Shown: positions 5,709 to 14,186, counted from the stretch's first letter. The stretch: 33,705 nt of DNA from Subdoligranulum variabile (GCA_004554775.1 SFKI01000019.1:1-33705), one strand, 5' to 3'. Program-made: numbers and translations. Notes: generated by a model from the letters alone, not told the origin.

Positions 5709-8417
5709 ATGCCGAAAGAACTCGCCAAACAGTATGCGCCCCAGGGTACGGAGGACCGCATCTACCAGAACTGGTGCGACAAGGGGTATTTCCATACCCA
5801 GATCGACCGCAGCAAAAAACCTTTCACCATCGTAATGCCGCCGCCGAACGTTACCGGCCAGCTGCACATGGGCCACGCCATGGATGAGACCTGGCAGGAT
5901 ATCCTGACCCGCTACAAGCGCATGCAGGGCTATGCCGCCCTGTGGGTGCCCGGCACCGACCACGCTTCCATCGCCACCGAGGCCAAGGTCGTAGCCAAGA
6001 TGCGCGAAGAAGGCCTGACCAAAGAGATGGTGGGCCGCGACGGCTTCCTGGAGCGTGCCTGGGACTGGAAGAACACCTACGGCAACCGCATTGTCAGCCA
6101 GCTGAAAAAGCTGGGCTGCTCCTGTGACTGGCAGCGTGAGCGCTTTACGATGGACGAGGGCTGCTCCAACGCCGTCAAGGAAGTGTTCGTCCGCCTGTAC
6201 GATCAGGGGCTGATCTACCGCGGCAACCGCATGGTCAACTGGTGCCCGCACTGCAACACGTCCATTTCTGACGCCGAGGTCGAGTACGAGGCCAAGGAGG
6301 GCAGCTTCTGGCACCTGCTGTACAAGGTGAAGGAGACCGGCGAGTATCTTGAGCTGGCCACCACCCGCCCCGAGACGATGCTGGGCGATACCGCCGTGGC
6401 GATCAACGCCGACGACCCGCGCTATGCCCACCTGCATGGCTGCCATGTCATTCTGCCGCTGCTGGATCGCGAGATCCCCATCGTCTGCGACGAGCACGCC
6501 GACATGGAAAAGGGCACTGGCGTTGTGAAGATCACCCCCGCCCACGACCCCAACGACTTTGAGGTCGGCAAGCGCCATGACCTGCCGATGATCCGCGTGC
6601 TGACCTATGACGGCCACATGACCGGCGCTGCCGACAAGGCTGCCGCCGATGCCGAGCGCGCCGCTGGCCGCGCTGCCGCCGACGAGCCTGAAGTGCTGGA
6701 CTGCGGCAAGTACGCCGGTATGACCGCGCTGGAAGCCCGCAAGGCTATCCTGGCCGACCTGGAGGCCTGCGGTGCCTTGAAAGAGACCGAGGCGCTGACC
6801 CACGACGTGGGCACCTGCTACCGCTGCCACTCGGTCATTGAGCCGATGGTCTCCAAGCAGTGGTTCGTCAAGATGGAACCGCTGGCCAAACCCGCCATTG
6901 AGAGCGTGGAAAAGGGCGAGATCAAGTTTGTGCCCGAGCGCTTTACCAAGAACTATATCAACTGGATGAAGGGCGGCCGTGACTGGTGCATCAGCCGCCA
7001 GCTGTGGTGGGGTCACCAGATCCCCGCCTGGTACTGCGACGACTGCGGCGAGACCGTTGTCGCCAAGGACGCGCCGTCCGTCTGCCCCAAATGCGGCTGC
7101 ACGCATCTGACCCAGGATCCTGATACGCTGGACACCTGGTTCAGCTCGGCCCTGTGGCCGTTCTCCACCTTGGGCTGGCCCGATGAGAGCGCCGAGGATT
7201 ACAACTACTTCTACCCCACCAACACGCTGGTGACGGGCTATGATATCATCGGCTTCTGGGTCTCCCGCATGATCTTCTCGGGCCTGGCCTACACCGGCAA
7301 GGCTCCGTTTGACACGGTGCTGATCCACGGCATTGTGCGCGACAGTCAGGGCCGCAAGATGTCCAAGAGCTTGGGCAACGGCATTGACCCGCTGGAAGTC
7401 ATTGAGCAGTACGGTGCCGACGCGCTGCGCCTGATGCTGATCATCGGCTCCACCGCTGGCAACGATATGCGCTACAGTGATGAAAAGGTGCTGGCCGCGC
7501 GCAACTTTGCCAACAAGCTGTGGAACGCTGCCCGCTTTGTGCTGATGAATCTGCCCGAGGACTTTGAGCCGGGCCTGCCCGCTGAGGATCAGCTGGACAT
7601 GAGCGACAAGTGGGTGCTGAGCGAGCTGGCCAAGATGGCCAACGACGCCACCGCCAACCTGGACAAGTACGAGCTTGGCCTGGCCGCCGAAAAGGTCGAG
7701 AACTTTATCTGGGAAGTGTACTGCGACTGGTACATTGAAATTTGCAAGACCCGCCTGAACGGCGAGGACGCCCAGGCCGCCGACACCGCCCGCAAGGTGC
7801 TGGTGTATGTGCTGGACCGTGCGCTGAAGCTGCTGCACCCGTTCATGCCGTTCATCACCGAGGAGATCTATCAGGCTCTGCCCGGCAGCACCGAGACCAT
7901 CATGACCCAGCTGTGGCCGGGCAATGAGGACATGAAGATCTGGGCCGAGGACTGCGCCGACTTTGAAAAGCTGATGGATTACATCAAGGCCGTGCGTACC
8001 ATGCGCGCCGAGATGAACGTCCACCCCGCCAAAAAGACCAGTATGGTCATTGAGACCGCCAGCCCCGCCGCCTTTGAAAAGGGCGGTGCCTACCTGGCCC
8101 GCTTCGCCTTTGCCACCGACGTGACCGTGACCCCCAAGTATGAGGGCAGCACGGACGGCATGGTGAACGTGGCTACCCCGGACGCCAAAGGCTTTATCCC
8201 GATGATGGAGCTGATCGACCGCGAGAAAGAACTGGCCCGCCTGAACAAAGAGCTGACCAAGGCCGAGAAAGAGCTGGGCATGTTCACCAACCAGCTGAAC
8301 AACCCCAAGTTTGTGGAAAAGGCCCCCGCCAAGCTGGTGGAGGAGACCCGCGCCAAGCTGGCCGCCGCCCAGGAAAAGACCGCAAAGATCAAGGAGAGCA
8401 TTGCGGCGCTGGGGTGA
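5709..8417 (+). CDS. valS: Valyl-tRNA synthetase
   Basis: This class I aminoacyl-tRNA synthetase charges tRNA-Val in the cytoplasm. The protein has 902 residues, a normal length. The HIGH-type motif appears as PPPNVTGQLHMGHAM near the N terminus. The editing (CP1) domain carries TTRPETMLGDTAVAI. A zinc-ribbon-like pair (WYCDDCGE, CPKCGCTH) lies mid-protein. The KMSKS motif is RKMSKSLGNGIDPLE. The C terminus is the ValRS coiled-coil arm, a Lys/Glu/Leu-rich helix pair over the last 70 residues. The ATG at 5709 is fixed by AAGGAGGT at 5693-5700. It is controlled by the T-box leader immediately upstream. No terminator with a U-tract is evident after it, only hairpin repeats. Confidence 0.97.
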   Translation: MPKELAKQYAPQGTEDRIYQNWCDKGYFHTQIDRSKKPFTIVMPPPNVTGQLHMGHAMDETWQDILTRYKRMQGYAALWVPGTDHASIATEAKVVAKMREEGLTKEMVGRDGFLERAWDWKNTYGNRIVSQLKKLGCSCDWQRERFTMDEGCSNAVKEVFVRLYDQGLIYRGNRMVNWCPHCNTSISDAEVEYEAKEGSFWHLLYKVKETGEYLELATTRPETMLGDTAVAINADDPRYAHLHGCHVILPLLDREIPIVCDEHADMEKGTGVVKITPAHDPNDFEVGKRHDLPMIRVLTYDGHMTGAADKAAADAERAAGRAAADEPEVLDCGKYAGMTALEARKAILADLEACGALKETEALTHDVGTCYRCHSVIEPMVSKQWFVKMEPLAKPAIESVEKGEIKFVPERFTKNYINWMKGGRDWCISRQLWWGHQIPAWYCDDCGETVVAKDAPSVCPKCGCTHLTQDPDTLDTWFSSALWPFSTLGWPDESAEDYNYFYPTNTLVTGYDIIGFWVSRMIFSGLAYTGKAPFDTVLIHGIVRDSQGRKMSKSLGNGIDPLEVIEQYGADALRLMLIIGSTAGNDMRYSDEKVLAARNFANKLWNAARFVLMNLPEDFEPGLPAEDQLDMSDKWVLSELAKMANDATANLDKYELGLAAEKVENFIWEVYCDWYIEICKTRLNGEDAQAADTARKVLVYVLDRALKLLHPFMPFITEEIYQALPGSTETIMTQLWPGNEDMKIWAEDCADFEKLMDYIKAVRTMRAEMNVHPAKKTSMVIETASPAAFEKGGAYLARFAFATDVTVTPKYEGSTDGMVNVATPDAKGFIPMMELIDREKELARLNKELTKAEKELGMFTNQLNNPKFVEKAPAKLVEETRAKLAAAQEKTAKIKESIAALG

Positions 8418-8436
8418 GCTGACCAATTTTCCCCGA

Positions 8437-8464
8437 GCATAGGGGCGGATTCCATATCCGCCCG
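8437..8464 (+). repeat. GTAGGGGCGG hairpin repeat, copy 4
   Basis: ATAGGGGCGGAT, a short loop, then ATCCGCCC. It lies 20 bp after the valS stop and may help shape the 3' end of that mRNA. Confidence 0.6.
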
Positions 8465-8491
8465 AGAGAGTTTCGCGTTTAGATACGGCCG

Positions 8492-8521
8492 CACGGGCGC
8501 ATATAGAATGCGCTCCTACGG
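8492..8521 (-). repeat. GTAGGGGCGG hairpin repeat, copy 5
   Basis: GGGCGCAT, loop ATAGA, then ATGCGCTC and CTACGG. It lies in opposite orientation to copy 4, mirroring the copy 2/copy 3 arrangement. Confidence 0.55.
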
Positions 8522-8532
8522 TTGTTTGCAGC

Positions 8533-8567
8533 CTTGCGGGCCGATGGCGAGCATCGGCCCGTGCAAG
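8533..8567 (-). repeat. GTAGGGGCGG hairpin repeat, copy 6
   Basis: Arms CGGGCCGAT and ATCGGCCCG enclose GGCGAGC. The outer GTAGG end has degenerated to GTGCAAGG. The loop resembles that of copy 1. Confidence 0.5.
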
Positions 8568-8586
8568 GATTCTTTATAAGAAACGC

Positions 8587-8619
8587 AAAAAGCCCCCGGT
8601 ATCGTAGGATGCCGGGGGC
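8587..8619 (-). terminator. Terminator of the lectin/histone-like gene
   Basis: A 12-bp GC-rich stem (GCCCCCGG then TATC, pairing with GATG then CCGGGGGC, one wobble) is followed on the minus strand by TTTTT. It lies about 60 bp past the stop at 8680. Confidence 0.85.
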
Positions 8620-8679
8620 AACTTGTTACAGCAAAATTATACGCAATGGATTATTTGGCAAGAATATTACAAACAGAAA

Positions 8680-9513
8680 TTACTTACGCTTGCTCTTGCG
8701 GCCGCGCTTTTTGGCGGCGGTGTTCACAGCGGTCTTGACCTCGGCAGCGGCCTTTTCGGCAGCCTTGACGGTCTCCTCGACGACGGGCTTGGCGGCCTCG
8801 ACAGTCTTTTCGACGACAGGCTCAGCAGCCTTGACAGCCTTCTCGACCACAGGCTTGGCGGCCTCGACGGTCTTTTCGACGACAGGCTCAGCAGCCTTGA
8901 CAGCCTTCTCGACTACAGGCTTGGCAGCCTTGGCAGCTTTCTCCACAGCGGGGGCAACAGCCACGGCGGCAGCGTCGACGATCTCGGTAGCGGCCTTTTC
9001 AGCAGCGGCCTTGGCCTTGACGGCAGAAGCCTTGACGCTGGTCTTGGGCTTGCGGGTCACTTCGTTGATGGTCCAGTACTGGTTCTCGCCATTGACGTCG
9101 GCCCAGATCTGCAGCGGGGTACCGTTGACAGCGCTCATACCGGCATCCAGCAGCTTACCTGCCAGGTTGGACTTGATCTTAACGCGGCCATCATGGGACG
9201 GTTCGACGACCCACAGCTGGCTGGAGGCCTGGGCACCCTCCCACTGATGTACGCGGGTGCCGTCGCTGACGCCGCCCATATTCAGGTCCAGCATTTTGCC
9301 GGTGAAACGGTTCTTCACGCGGTAGACACCGTCGCCTGCGGCGACGAAGCCCCACTGCTGCCACTCTGCGTTAGCGTCGTCCCACAGCTGGACCTTGGCG
9401 CCGTTCTCAATATTATAATCAGCCACCTCAACGACCTTGCCGTTGGCGGCATTGATGGTGTAGTACTTACCTGCGGTAATCACGGTCTGTGCGATCTTCT
9501 TCTTAGCTGCCAT
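8680..9513 (-). CDS. Ricin-type beta-trefoil lectin protein with histone-H1-like tail
   Basis: This 277-residue protein has no signal peptide or membrane segment, so it is probably cytoplasmic. Residues about 10-152 form a ricin B-type beta-trefoil with three Q-x-W motifs: QQW 52-54, QLW 99-101 and QYW 145-147. Residues about 153-277 are almost only Ala, Lys, Val, Glu and Pro. They form 11-residue units (AAKPVVEKAVK alternating with AAEPVVEKTVE), and the chain ends in KKRGRKSKRK, which resembles an AT-hook or basic DNA-binding tail. The start at 9513 is chosen for GGGAGGT seven bases upstream; the ATG at 9534 has no such site. It is monocistronic, with a near-consensus promoter (9655-9684) and a strong terminator. 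The function is unknown; nucleoid binding or glycan binding are both inferences. Confidence 0.82.
   Translation of the reverse strand: MAAKKKIAQTVITAGKYYTINAANGKVVEVADYNIENGAKVQLWDDANAEWQQWGFVAAGDGVYRVKNRFTGKMLDLNMGGVSDGTRVHQWEGAQASSQLWVVEPSHDGRVKIKSNLAGKLLDAGMSAVNGTPLQIWADVNGENQYWTINEVTRKPKTSVKASAVKAKAAAEKAATEIVDAAAVAVAPAVEKAAKAAKPVVEKAVKAAEPVVEKTVEAAKPVVEKAVKAAEPVVEKTVEAAKPVVEETVKAAEKAAAEVKTAVNTAAKKRGRKSKRK
8791..8922 (-). repeat. Two 66-bp tandem coding repeats in the basic/acidic tail
   Basis: Bases 8791-8856 and 8857-8922 differ at only two positions, and encode two identical 22-residue blocks (residues 198-219 and 220-241). Partial copies flank them. Such near-identical repeats can change number by slippage or recombination. 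Confidence 0.85.
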
Positions 9514-9654
9514 ATTGGCTACCTCCCTATTCATAAAACGTATTGGTAAACGTGTCCATGCGGCCTATTTTTGCCAGTGCGGTGCCGTAGTAGCTGCGCC
9601 GCGTACCCTCTGCCGCGTATCTTGCATAGCTGAATATTCGTGGCTACGTCACCT

Positions 9655-9684
9655 ATTATAACCACTTTTTACCAATCCGTCAAC
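9655..9684 (-). promoter_or_regulatory. Strong promoter of the lectin/histone-like gene
   Basis: Minus strand: TTGACG (9679-9684), an 18-bp spacer and a perfect TATAAT (9655-9660). The transcript would have a 5' leader of about 135 nt before the start at 9513. The leader includes a 10-codon ATG frame (9564 region to the SD) that ends inside the ribosome binding site. Confidence 0.75.
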
Positions 9685-9713
9685 TTTTTTGCGGTAATGC
9701 GGCATTTTACACA

Positions 9714-9746
9714 AAAAAGCCGGGATAGCGGCAAGCTATCCCGGCA
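9714..9746 (-). terminator. Terminator of the marR/ABC exporter operon
   Basis: A perfect 11-bp stem (GCCGGGATAGC with GCTATCCCGGC) with a 5-nt loop is followed on the minus strand by TTTTTT. It lies about 105 bp after the stop at 9852. Confidence 0.88.
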
Positions 9747-9851
9747 ATTTTGATTGTTTATATGTCCGTTTGCGGCCTTTTTCGCGCAGCAACGCTTTAC
9801 AATGTGTTTGCGTTTGCTTAAGCTGTCAGGCGGAAATTGTGCGGTGCTGCC

Positions 9852-11780
9852 TTAGCTGTTCTCGGCAAAATTGCCGGTGTACAGGCTGTAGTAGCGGCCC
9901 TTCTGGGCAATCAGCTCATCGTGGGTGCCGCGCTCGATGATGCGGCCCTGCTCCAGTACCATGATGCAGTCCGAGTTGCGGACCGTGGACAGGCGGTGAG
10001 CGATGACAAAGGTCGTGCGGCCATACATCAGGCCGTCCATGCCGTCCTGTACGAGTTTTTCGGTGCGGGTGTCGATGGACGAAGTCGCCTCATCCAAAAT
10101 CAGCACCGGCGGGTCGGCGACTGCCGCGCGGGCGATGGCAAGCAGCTGGCGCTGACCCTGGCTCAAGTTGGTGCCGTCGCCGGTCAGCATCGTATTGTAC
10201 CCATCGGGCAGGTGCTTGATGAAGCTGTCGGCGTTGGCCAGGCGGGCGGCAGCTATGCACTCTTCATCAGTGGCGGCCAGGCGGCCGTAGCGGATATTCT
10301 CCATGACCGTGCCGGTGAACAGGTGGGTATCCTGCAAGACGATGCCAAGCGAGGAACGCAGCGAATCCTTTTCGATCGACTTGATATCGTGGCCGTCGTA
10401 CAGGATCTGGCCCTTCTGGATATCGTAGAAGCGGTTGATGAGGTTGGTGATGGTCGTTTTGCCCGCGCCGGTGGAGCCGACAAAGGCGATCTTCTGGCCA
10501 GGGCGGCCATAGAGGTTGATATCGTGCAGCACGATCTTGCTCGGGTCGTAGCCGAAATCGACATCCTTAAAGACGATGTCGCCCTTGAGCTGGGTATAGG
10601 CGGCTGTGCCGTCGGCGTTCTGCTTTTTCCAGGCCCAAGTGCCGGTGGATTCCTCGGTCTCGGTCAGGGTATCGTCCGCGCCGAACTTGGCGTGGACAAG
10701 GGTGATATCTCCCTCGTTGACTTCGGGCTTTTCGTCCAGCAGGGCGAAGATACGCGCGCCGCCAGCCAAAGCCATGACGACCGAGTTCAGCTGCATGGAG
10801 ATCTGGGTGATGGGCTGGTTGAAGCTCTTGTTAAAGGTCAGGAAGCTGGCGAGCTTGCCCAGTGTCAGGCTGCCGACACCGCCGATCGCCAGCGCACCGC
10901 CGACCACGGCGCAGAGCACATAGCTCAGGTTGCCCAGCTGGCCGTTGACGGGCATGGCCACCAGCGCGTAGGAGTTGGCCTTGTCAGCGCTGTGGAACAG
11001 CTCATTGTTGAGTTCGTTGAACTCCTTGATGGCGGCTTCCTCGTGGCAGAATACCTTGACGACCTTCTGGCCGTTCATCATTTCTTCAATGTAGCCGTTG
11101 ACCTTGCCCAGTTCCTGCTGCTGTTTGAGGAAGAACTTGCCGGAGTTGCCGGTAAGGTACTTGGTGGCGAGCATCATCACGCCGACCATGACCAGCGTCA
11201 GGATGCTGAGGGGCACGCTGAGGTACAGCATGGACAAAAATACGCTGACAACGGTGATGATGGTGTTGACCAACTGCGGCAGGCTCTGGCTGATGAGCTG
11301 GCGTAAGGTGTCGATATCGTTGGTGTAGACCGACATGATATCGCCGTGGGCGTGGGTGTCGAAATATTTGATGGGCAGCGTCTGCATATGGACAAAAAGT
11401 TCATCGCGCAGATTTTTCAGCGTGCCTTGGGTGATCTTGGCCATCGTGCGGTTCTGGATGAATACCGCCAGGATGCCCACACCGTAGAAGCATGCCACGC
11501 GCAAAATGGCGTGCGCAAGGCCGGAGAAATCATTGCTCTTTTCGGCCAGCAGGGGCAGGATGTAGCTGTCGATCAGGGTCTGCATAAACAGGGTGCCCTG
11601 CACCTGGGCAAAGACGGCCAGCAGAATGCAGCAAAGCACCAGAATGACCTGCACCTTATACTGCTGCATCACATAGGTGAGGATGCGCTTAAGCACCTTG
11701 CCGGGGTTTTCTACCTTGGGGCGGGGGCCATGGTTGCGGCCGCCGGGGCCCATTTTGACTACTTTAGGCTGCTGTGCCAT
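9852..11780 (-). CDS. Heterodimeric multidrug-type ABC exporter subunit (catalytic half)
   Basis: This 642-residue ABC exporter half-transporter has a Pro/Gly/Lys-rich N-terminal tail (about 30 residues), six transmembrane helices (about 35-340) and a nucleotide-binding domain. Walker A GSTGAGKTT is near residue 436. The ABC signature appears as LSQGQRQ, and Walker B VLILDEATSS retains the catalytic Glu. An unusual insert of about 30 residues (TETEESTGTWAWKKQNADG) lies before the first NBD strand. The start codon overlaps the stop of the partner gene by one base (TAATG), so the two are co-translated. The pair resembles BmrCD/LmrCD-type heterodimers. The substrate is unknown; MarR control suggests drugs or toxic metabolites. 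Confidence 0.9.
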   Translation of the reverse strand: MAQQPKVVKMGPGGRNHGPRPKVENPGKVLKRILTYVMQQYKVQVILVLCCILLAVFAQVQGTLFMQTLIDSYILPLLAEKSNDFSGLAHAILRVACFYGVGILAVFIQNRTMAKITQGTLKNLRDELFVHMQTLPIKYFDTHAHGDIMSVYTNDIDTLRQLISQSLPQLVNTIITVVSVFLSMLYLSVPLSILTLVMVGVMMLATKYLTGNSGKFFLKQQQELGKVNGYIEEMMNGQKVVKVFCHEEAAIKEFNELNNELFHSADKANSYALVAMPVNGQLGNLSYVLCAVVGGALAIGGVGSLTLGKLASFLTFNKSFNQPITQISMQLNSVVMALAGGARIFALLDEKPEVNEGDITLVHAKFGADDTLTETEESTGTWAWKKQNADGTAAYTQLKGDIVFKDVDFGYDPSKIVLHDINLYGRPGQKIAFVGSTGAGKTTITNLINRFYDIQKGQILYDGHDIKSIEKDSLRSSLGIVLQDTHLFTGTVMENIRYGRLAATDEECIAAARLANADSFIKHLPDGYNTMLTGDGTNLSQGQRQLLAIARAAVADPPVLILDEATSSIDTRTEKLVQDGMDGLMYGRTTFVIAHRLSTVRNSDCIMVLEQGRIIERGTHDELIAQKGRYYSLYTGNFAENS

Positions 11781-13537
11781 TATGCCTCCCCTCCCTTCTC
11801 GTCAAAGTCGCCGGAGCCTTTGGTCTGACTGTTGTACACATCCTGATAGATGGCGTTGGTTTGCAACAGGTTTGCGGGGGTATCAAAGCCGCTGACCCTG
11901 CCGTTATCGAGCACAAGCACCTTGTCGGCATTTTCGACCGAGGAGATGCGCTGCGCCACGATGAATACCGTCGTGCCGGGGATTTTCTCGGTGAAGGAGC
12001 GGCGGATCTTGGCATCGGTGGCGGTATCGACGGCGGAAGTCGAGTCATCCAGAATCAGGATGCGGGGCTTTTTCAGCAGTGCGCGGGCGATGCAAAGGCG
12101 CTGCTTCTGGCCGCCGGAGACGTTGTTGCCGCCCTGCTCGATATGGGTCTGGTACTTATCGGGGAAGCGCTCAATAAATTCATCGGCGCAGGCCTGCTTG
12201 CAGGCGTCCTCGATCTCGGCGTCGGTGGCGTTGGGGTTGCCCCAGCGCAGGTTTTCGGCGATCGTGCCGCTGAACAGTTCGTTCTTTTGCAGCACCATGG
12301 CAACGTTGTTGCGCAGGGTCTCGAGGTCATACTTGCGCACATCGACACCGCCGATGGAAACGCTGCCCTCGGTCACATCGTACAAGCGGGGCAGCAGCTG
12401 TACCAAGCTGGACTTGGCCGAGCCTGTACCGCCGATAATGCCGATGGTCTCACCGGACTTGATCTCGAGGTCGATATCCTCCAGCGCTTTTTCACCGTTT
12501 TTCTTGTAGGCGAAGCTGACGTGGTCAAACTTGACCGAGCCGTCCTTGACCTCCATGACCGGGTTTTCACCGTTGGTTAGGTCGGATTTTTCGTCCAGTA
12601 CTTCGGCCACGCGCTTGGCGGAGGCTGCGGACATCGTGATCATGACAAAGACCATTGAGAGCATCATCAGGCTCATCAGGATGTTCATGCAATAGCTGAG
12701 CATGCTCATCAGGTCGCCGGTGGTAAAGGTGGTGGCGCCGGTGCTGACGATGAGCCGCGCCCCCAGCCAGCTGATGAGCAGAATGCAGCTGTAAACGGTC
12801 AGCTGCATGAACGGGGCGTTCCAGGCGATGATGAGCTCGGCGCGCATCAGCAGGCTGCGCACATTTTCGCTGGCTTTGCGGAACTTGTCGCTCTCGAATC
12901 TTTCGCGCACATAGGCCTTGACAACGCGGATGGCGGAGACATTCTCCTGCACGCTCTCGTTGAGGTCATCGTATTTGCGGAATGCGTCGGCAAAGTAGCG
13001 GGTGGCGTGGCTCATGATGTACACCAGCACGCAACCCAGCAGAATGACCGCGATCAGATAGACGTTGGCCAGCTGGCGGTTGATGGTGTAGGACATGATC
13101 AGCGCTACGATCATGCTGGCAGGTGCGCGGATGGACATACGCAGCAGCATCTGGTAGGCGTTCTGGATATTGGTGACGTCGGTCGTCATGCGGGTGACAA
13201 GGCCCGCGGTGGAGTATTTGTCGATGTTGGCAAAGCTGAAGGTCTGGATGTTTTCAAACATGCCGCGCCGCAGGTTGCGGGCAAAGCCGGTGGCGGCATG
13301 GGAGCCGAGCACCGCACCCAAAATGCCGAACAGCAGGCCAAACAGCGCTGCGACGATCATTTGGGCACCGACGGTGTAGATGACCTGCATATTGCCGGGG
13401 GTAACACCATCGTCAATGATGGAAGCCATCAGTTTGGGAATGATCATCTCCATGATGACCTCGCAGATCATAAAGACCGGCGTCAGGAACGAGACCAGAC
13501 GGAAGCCTTTTGTCTCACGTCCGAGTGTTTTCAGCAA
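11780..13537 (-). CDS. Heterodimeric multidrug-type ABC exporter subunit (degenerate half)
   Basis: This 585-residue half-transporter has six transmembrane helices (about 15-300) and one nucleotide-binding domain. Walker A is GGTGSAKSS near residue 369, and the signature is canonical VSGGQKQ. Walker B reads ILILDDSTSAVD, so Asp replaces the catalytic Glu. This is the known pattern of the inactive-site partner in heterodimeric exporters such as BmrC and TM287. The best start is a TTG at 13537: GGAG lies nine bases upstream, and the protein begins like its homologues. The start lies inside the last codons of marR (overlap 13531-13537), implying coupling. Confidence 0.9.
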   Translation of the reverse strand: MLKTLGRETKGFRLVSFLTPVFMICEVIMEMIIPKLMASIIDDGVTPGNMQVIYTVGAQMIVAALFGLLFGILGAVLGSHAATGFARNLRRGMFENIQTFSFANIDKYSTAGLVTRMTTDVTNIQNAYQMLLRMSIRAPASMIVALIMSYTINRQLANVYLIAVILLGCVLVYIMSHATRYFADAFRKYDDLNESVQENVSAIRVVKAYVRERFESDKFRKASENVRSLLMRAELIIAWNAPFMQLTVYSCILLISWLGARLIVSTGATTFTTGDLMSMLSYCMNILMSLMMLSMVFVMITMSAASAKRVAEVLDEKSDLTNGENPVMEVKDGSVKFDHVSFAYKKNGEKALEDIDLEIKSGETIGIIGGTGSAKSSLVQLLPRLYDVTEGSVSIGGVDVRKYDLETLRNNVAMVLQKNELFSGTIAENLRWGNPNATDAEIEDACKQACADEFIERFPDKYQTHIEQGGNNVSGGQKQRLCIARALLKKPRILILDDSTSAVDTATDAKIRRSFTEKIPGTTVFIVAQRISSVENADKVLVLDNGRVSGFDTPANLLQTNAIYQDVYNSQTKGSGDFDEKGGEA

Positions 13538-14076
13538 GTTTCATTGCTCCTTTCCGGGGAAATTGGGGAATTTTCTTTTGTTTCGGCCTCGATAAGCTGG
13601 GCATTGTGCAGGATCTGGTTCAGCACCATACGGGCGGCTGCCATTTCCTCGGGCGTAAGGCCCTGCTGCAAATCGTGTTCAAAACGGTCGATGCTGGCGC
13701 GGATGCGGTCGTGGTAGGCCACGCCCTTGGGGGTGGCGGCCAGCCGCTTTAAGCGGGCGTCTTTTTCGACCGAGCAGCGGGTAATGAACCCGTCCTGTTC
13801 CATGCCCTGTAAAATGGCCGTGACGCTGGAACGGCGGATGTGGAACCACTGCTCTACATCGCGCTGGTAGACATCGCGATTTTCGTTATTGGCGCAGATG
13901 ATCTCGCCCAACAGCATACCGCGCACACCGCTCAGTTCCGGGGTAACTTCGGCTGCAATGCGGGTATCCATGGCGCGGCGCAGCATACGGGCCGTATGAC
14001 TGAGCAGGGCACCGAAATGCCCGCTCATGCAATCATCCGAGGGACACGCCGAATCATGTTGGATCGTCGTTCTCAC
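13531..14076 (-). CDS. MarR-family transcriptional regulator
   Basis: This is a winged-helix repressor of the MarR type, 181 residues from a GTG start at 14076. The core runs from ELSGVRGMLLGEI through the recognition helix segment IRRSSVTAILQGMEQDGFITR and wing SVEKDARLKRLAATPKG. Helical dimerisation ends flank this core. The start is uncertain: the GTG has AAGGAAG directly adjacent, while an in-frame ATG at 14028 gives a more typical length (165 residues) with a weak SD. It is first in an operon with the exporter pair and overlaps the next gene. A consensus promoter and an inverted repeat immediately downstream of it suggest autorepression relieved by a ligand. Confidence 0.87.
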   Translation of the reverse strand: MRTTIQHDSACPSDDCMSGHFGALLSHTARMLRRAMDTRIAAEVTPELSGVRGMLLGEIICANNENRDVYQRDVEQWFHIRRSSVTAILQGMEQDGFITRCSVEKDARLKRLAATPKGVAYHDRIRASIDRFEHDLQQGLTPEEMAAARMVLNQILHNAQLIEAETKENSPISPERSNETC

Positions 14077-14096
14077 CTTCCTTATCGGGTCGTTTT

Positions 14097-14125
14097 GTTA
14101 GCCTGTGAATTGTTCGCTGGCTAAC
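14097..14125. promoter_or_regulatory. Probable MarR operator (inverted repeat)
   Basis: Perfect arms GTTAGCC (14097-14103) and GGCTAAC (14119-14125) have centres 22 bp apart, about two helical turns. The repeat covers roughly +15 to +43 of the marR transcript, where a bound dimer would block elongation or initiation. Binding by the adjacent MarR is inferred. Confidence 0.6.
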
Positions 14126-14146
14126 TGTTCGTTTGCGTACTTAAAT

Positions 14147-14174
14147 AGTATATCACCGATTGGAAAAATGTCAA
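14147..14174 (-). promoter_or_regulatory. marR/ABC exporter promoter
   Basis: Minus strand: perfect TTGACA (14169-14174), a 16-bp spacer and TATACT (14147-14152). The inverted repeat at 14097-14125 follows directly. Confidence 0.75.
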
Positions 14175-14186
14175 GAGATGAAATTT

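Noticed and set aside
5691..8426. Long open frame antisense to valS (911 codons)
   Set aside because: It is the mirror of a high-GC coding frame: low-complexity Val/Gly/His/Gln composition and no domain, with no promoter or SD. valS is unambiguous.
4815..8567. CRISPR array
   Set aside because: The repeats are palindromic, variable in sequence, irregularly spaced, in both orientations, and separated by genes; no cas gene is present.
9837..11306. Plus-strand open frame opposite the ABC exporter subunit
   Set aside because: It is a shadow of the minus-strand exporter gene, whose Walker and signature motifs are intact.
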